DNA from: an uncultured Eubacteriales bacterium
Lineage (GTDB): Bacteria; Bacillota; Clostridia; Oscillospirales; CAG-382
NCBI GenBank assembly: GCA_934444485.1
Contig: CAKSCN010000034.1
Coordinates: forward strand, 1-17,085
Direction: 5' to 3'
DNA length: 17,085 bases
Shown piece after piece: positions 14,138-17,085 of this stretch. The notes under the pieces are model-generated. The model saw only the letters and a program-made list of their open reading frames with translations, did not search any database and was not told the origin of the DNA. Numbering within the stretch: the stretch's first letter is position 1; every line of letters starts with the position of its first letter. Position numbers and translations under genes: made by a program.

Positions 14138-14167
14138 AATATAATATATCACACAATTATCTTTCAA
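14138..14167 (-). promoter_or_regulatory. Possible promoter of the CHAP/lectin operon
   Basis: TTGAAA (14167-14162) and TATATT (14143-14138) on the minus strand with an 18-base spacer, in a strongly AT-rich stretch. The leader would be about 100 bases. The interval 14037-14254 shows no gene. Confidence 0.5.
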
Positions 14168-14254
14168 ATAATAATTATTTATTTCTAAGCAATGAATGAG
14201 CAGTGCTGATTCTTACAAAATAACGGTTAATTCTGCATTTGTGCGCAAAAGCGC

Positions 14255-14293
14255 AAAAAAACCGCCCCCAAAGCGTCAACTGCGATGGGGACG
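14255..14293 (-). terminator. Rho-independent terminator of the SLH/beta-helix gene
   Basis: On the minus strand CGTCCCCA (14293-14286) pairs with TGGGGGCG (14270-14263) with one wobble, followed by G and seven T, about 50 bases after the stop codon. A small GCGC-AAAA-GCGC palindrome (14243-14254) follows. Confidence 0.8.
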
Positions 14294-14344
14294 ATTTACG
14301 CTTATCGGGATATTGTGAGCTTTACGGAATACACTCTGCCGCCG

Positions 14345-17085
14345 TTACTTTTGGAGGAAATAGAGTCCCGGTCCGTACTCCGTGAAGACGGAATAGAGTA
14401 CGCTTCCTGCGGCGGAGTCATATTTGTATGCCGTTGTCGGGAGCTGTCCCAAACGACCGAGCATTGCGCCCTCGTACTGCAGATATGTGTTGCCGCTGAG
14501 CTTGGGAAGCCAGCCGAGCGAGCCTGCGCCTATATGGAGAAGGTCGCCGTAGGAGCGGTCGAAGATGTTGTTTCTGATGTAGAAGTCGGTCGCCATGTTC
14601 TCGCTGTCCCAACCCTTGATATGCGCAGCGTTTGTGGGATTGGTGCGTCCGAAGGCGTAGCCGGCATTTCGGAGAATGTTGTTCTCGTAAACGATGTTCT
14701 GAAGAAGTCTTGTTGACTGATTGGAGGAGCCGCCCATGAAGTACTCGATGTTGTAGCAGCAGTTCTCGATAATGTTGTCGGCGAAGAGTATATTCTTTTC
14801 GGTTGCCGCGCCGCCCTCGCCCTTGAACTGATGCGTGATACCTGCGTCAAAGCACTTGTAAACATAGCAATTCTTTATGGTGTAGTTGTCGCAGCTTCCG
14901 TATATCTCGACACCGTTGCCGTATCTTCCAGGTTCGTACATCGATGTGCCGGCAATCTTCTTTACGCCCTCAAGACCGCCGCCTATCCAGCCGATCTCGC
15001 AGTTCTCGACGGTGAGGTTATTTACCGAACCTGCACCGATACCGTGAAGTGCGCCGTAAACCACCTTGAGATTATTAACCGTGACATCATAGTTTGCCGT
15101 AATAACGTGACCGCCGCCGGTTATGAATTCTATCGACTCAAATATCTTGCCGGGGTTGCCCTCGTCGCATCTGAAGTAGACGTCGCCCTTTTCCTTGCGA
15201 ACCTCTGTGGACTTGATGTCGCTGAATACGTGCATATCGGGAAGATCCTTCGCAACGTCAAAGGCAGAGTCGCCGTTCTTTGTGTTGAAATATGTGAGGG
15301 TTTCCGAATTGTAGTATTTCGTGGTTTTCTCAACCAATATACCGCCCTTGCCGTCGCCTCTGTTTACGACGAGTCCGCCGATATCATAGGTTGTGTCGGC
15401 ATACTTCCATACACCGGTCGAACCCTCGACAAGAGTCCACTTGCTCTCGTCGGCACCGTTTGACTCGGACGCCGTGATAACCGGCTTCTCACCCTCGCCG
15501 TATGCGGAGTAGGTTATGCCCTGAGCGGCAACTATCTTTCCTCTGAAGGTATCGCCTCGTCTGAAGAACACGCCGTCGCCTCTTGTGAGCTTCGCCGAAT
15601 TTACCTTCGCAAGGGTTTTCCATGCCTTTTCGGGAGATTTTCCGTCGTTGTCGTCGCTTCCGTCGGCACTTACATAGTACTTCGTGCCAGTTACTTCAAC
15701 CTTTGTTTCGGTCGAACGGATTGCGCTTATTCTCTCCTCGGAGAGCTTATCAACCTCGGCAAGCTTTGCCTTTGCGCCGGCGTAGTCAACCGGGACGCTC
15801 GGTGTTGCCATATAGAACCATTCCTCGCCCTTTTCGCTCTGTCTGCATGTGCCGTGAGGAACGGAGGCTTCGGTTATGTCAACGTACGCCCAGAAATCGG
15901 AGGGTACGTCACTGTAAAGAAGTGCGGAATCGAACCGTGCAATGTAATCGTTCTTGTAAAGATTTTTGCCGTATGCGTTGTTTATCATCTTGACAACCTG
16001 CGCACGGGTTATGGTTCTGTCGGGGAGGAAAGTGCCGTCGACATAACCGCTGACAATACCTGCGGAGGCTGCCGCCATTATCGCCGCATATCTCGGGTGA
16101 GCTTCGGTCACGTCGGTAAAGGTGACGCTCTTGCCCTCGGTCGCTTCGATAAGTCCGATATTGTATACAAGCTCCGCAAACTCGGCTCTCGTTATGGGCT
16201 TATTCGGCTCAAATGCGCCGCTGTAGCTCTTGAGATAACCCTTGTTTTCAAGGTATGCAACATTGTCATAATACCAATCGCCCTTTTTGACGTCGGTAAA
16301 CTTCGACTCGTAAACGCCCTTTATGCTTGCTTCGCTCGTGAGAAGTCTTGTTACGACGGTGCAAGCCTGAGCACGGGTCATTGTGTAGTTGGGACGGAAG
16401 GTACCGTCGGAGTAGCCGCTTATGAATGCGGAATGTGCGTGGAGTGCCTCGGGCTTCTCCTTGAAGAATATTATCTTGCTGAGGTAGAAGGCGTCGCCCT
16501 CGTCAAGCTCGCTTATCTTGCCCTCCTGGAACGGGAGTACGTGGAGCTGTCTGAGTATCGGCTTCTCTTCGCTTACATCTGCAGCATATTCGGAGAAATC
16601 GAACACCGCAAGATCCCATTTGCCGTAGACAAGTGCATTTGTACTCATAGCCATCGTGGTTTTTGTAAAGCATCCGAGAGGTCTCAAGACAACATGAAGA
16701 TCGTCATGCTCCTTTGCGGTATCGAACTTGTAGAGGACAGCGGCGTACTTGTACTCACGCATATCGACCTCTGCCTTGGCGTACTCCCAGCCGTCGAAGC
16801 CGAAGTACTTAATCTCCGCTTTGGGGTTGGGCTTTGCCATAACGGCGTAGATACCGTCTACCGTCGCCTTGGTATCGAATGCGAGTGTGGCGTCGGGAAC
16901 CTTTGAGCCGTCTATGACGCCGCCGCAGTATGTGCGGTATTCGAGAACCTTGACGTCGTCAGACTGTTTCTTTGCGTCCCACATTGCGATATATACGGTG
17001 TCTACGGTATCGGCGGCTGCCTTCTCGCCGGGCATATGGATTTCCTTTGTGTTTGAAGCGGACATCCAGCCGGAGAACTCTGCGT
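14345..17085 (-). CDS. Large SLH-domain surface protein with C-terminal right-handed beta-helix, 5' end missing
   Basis: The frame is open to the right edge, so the N-terminus and signal peptide are outside; the Met at 17065 is probably internal. Counting from it, residues 1-205 are a beta-rich region with YFGFDGW and FDFSEYA, perhaps a carbohydrate-binding domain. Three SLH domains follow (about 209-245, 255-300, 316-363, with FRPNYTMTRAQ, FTDVKKGDWYYDNVAYL and FLPDRTITRAQ), then a partial fourth start (YSDV). From 461 (KYYVSADGSDDNDG, AWKTLAKV) to about 860 it is a parallel beta-helix with short turns such as NNLTVENCEIGW and NYTIKNCYVYKC, typical of polysaccharide lyases and glycosidases. 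It is probably a wall-anchored glycan-degrading or glycan-binding enzyme. SLH in the middle rather than at an end is uncommon. No catalytic set could be assigned. Confidence 0.85.
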   Translation of the reverse strand, partial: AEFSGWMSASNTKEIHMPGEKAAADTVDTVYIAMWDAKKQSDDVKVLEYRTYCGGVIDGSKVPDATLAFDTKATVDGIYAVMAKPNPKAEIKYFGFDGWEYAKAEVDMREYKYAAVLYKFDTAKEHDDLHVVLRPLGCFTKTTMAMSTNALVYGKWDLAVFDFSEYAADVSEEKPILRQLHVLPFQEGKISELDEGDAFYLSKIIFFKEKPEALHAHSAFISGYSDGTFRPNYTMTRAQACTVVTRLLTSEASIKGVYESKFTDVKKGDWYYDNVAYLENKGYLKSYSGAFEPNKPITRAEFAELVYNIGLIEATEGKSVTFTDVTEAHPRYAAIMAAASAGIVSGYVDGTFLPDRTITRAQVVKMINNAYGKNLYKNDYIARFDSALLYSDVPSDFWAYVDITEASVPHGTCRQSEKGEEWFYMATPSVPVDYAGAKAKLAEVDKLSEERISAIRSTETKVEVTGTKYYVSADGSDDNDGKSPEKAWKTLAKVNSAKLTRGDGVFFRRGDTFRGKIVAAQGITYSAYGEGEKPVITASESNGADESKWTLVEGSTGVWKYADTTYDIGGLVVNRGDGKGGILVEKTTKYYNSETLTYFNTKNGDSAFDVAKDLPDMHVFSDIKSTEVRKEKGDVYFRCDEGNPGKIFESIEFITGGGHVITANYDVTVNNLKVVYGALHGIGAGSVNNLTVENCEIGWIGGGLEGVKKIAGTSMYEPGRYGNGVEIYGSCDNYTIKNCYVYKCFDAGITHQFKGEGGAATEKNILFADNIIENCCYNIEYFMGGSSNQSTRLLQNIVYENNILRNAGYAFGRTNPTNAAHIKGWDSENMATDFYIRNNIFDRSYGDLLHIGAGSLGWLPKLSGNTYLQYEGAMLGRLGQLPTTAYKYDSAAGSVLYSVFTEYGPGLYFLQK

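Noticed and set aside
15854..16906. Plus-strand open frame of 350 codons opposite the SLH/beta-helix gene
   Set aside because: It is a shadow of the clear SLH domains on the other strand and resembles no family.

Overview
The window looks like the chromosome of an anaerobic Clostridia-type Firmicute, probably a gut Oscillospiraceae or Ruminococcaceae relative (inference). The reasons are strong GGAGG-type ribosome binding sites, a monoderm surface made of SLH-domain proteins and lipoproteins, the rpsO-pnp order, Firmicute sigma-A promoters with 17-base spacers, and the families seen. No tRNA, rRNA, insertion sequence, CRISPR array or prophage gene was seen.

Region 1 (1-3600, minus strand) is the most interesting part. 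A promoter near 3555-3583 drives a leader of about 400 bases that holds a cobalamin riboswitch (3300-3495) and a Rho-independent terminator just before the first ribosome binding site. Three exported proteins follow: an alpha/alpha-toroid protein with three SLH domains (1655-3142), a DUF4430 lipoprotein (1122-1643), and a second DUF4430-like exported protein cut by the left edge (1-1090). Toroid and DUF4430 are the two halves of the animal B12 carriers intrinsic factor and transcobalamin. The operon therefore looks like a split, wall-bound, B12-repressed corrinoid capture system.

Region 2 (3650-6450, minus strand) is the housekeeping pair rpsO-pnp, with its own promoter, a structured leader, a long stem-loop between the genes and a strong terminator.

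Region 3 (6475-10140) has a minus-strand serine hydrolase of the beta-lactamase/esterase family divergent from an AraC-type regulator, with two near-consensus promoters facing away from each other. On the plus strand follow an acyltransferase-3 membrane protein and a small HTH protein, closed by a bidirectional terminator.

Region 4 (10140-14170, minus strand) is a probable operon for exported proteins. It holds an 844-residue CHAP / C-type lectin / ricin-type lectin protein with five regular His/Cys repeats, a 62-residue CxxC...CxxC lipoprotein, and an unrecognised 364-residue membrane-associated protein.

Region 5 (14255-17085, minus strand) is the 3' part of a large surface protein with central SLH domains and a C-terminal right-handed beta-helix, cut by the right edge. 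All assignments come from reading the sequence; no database search was run.
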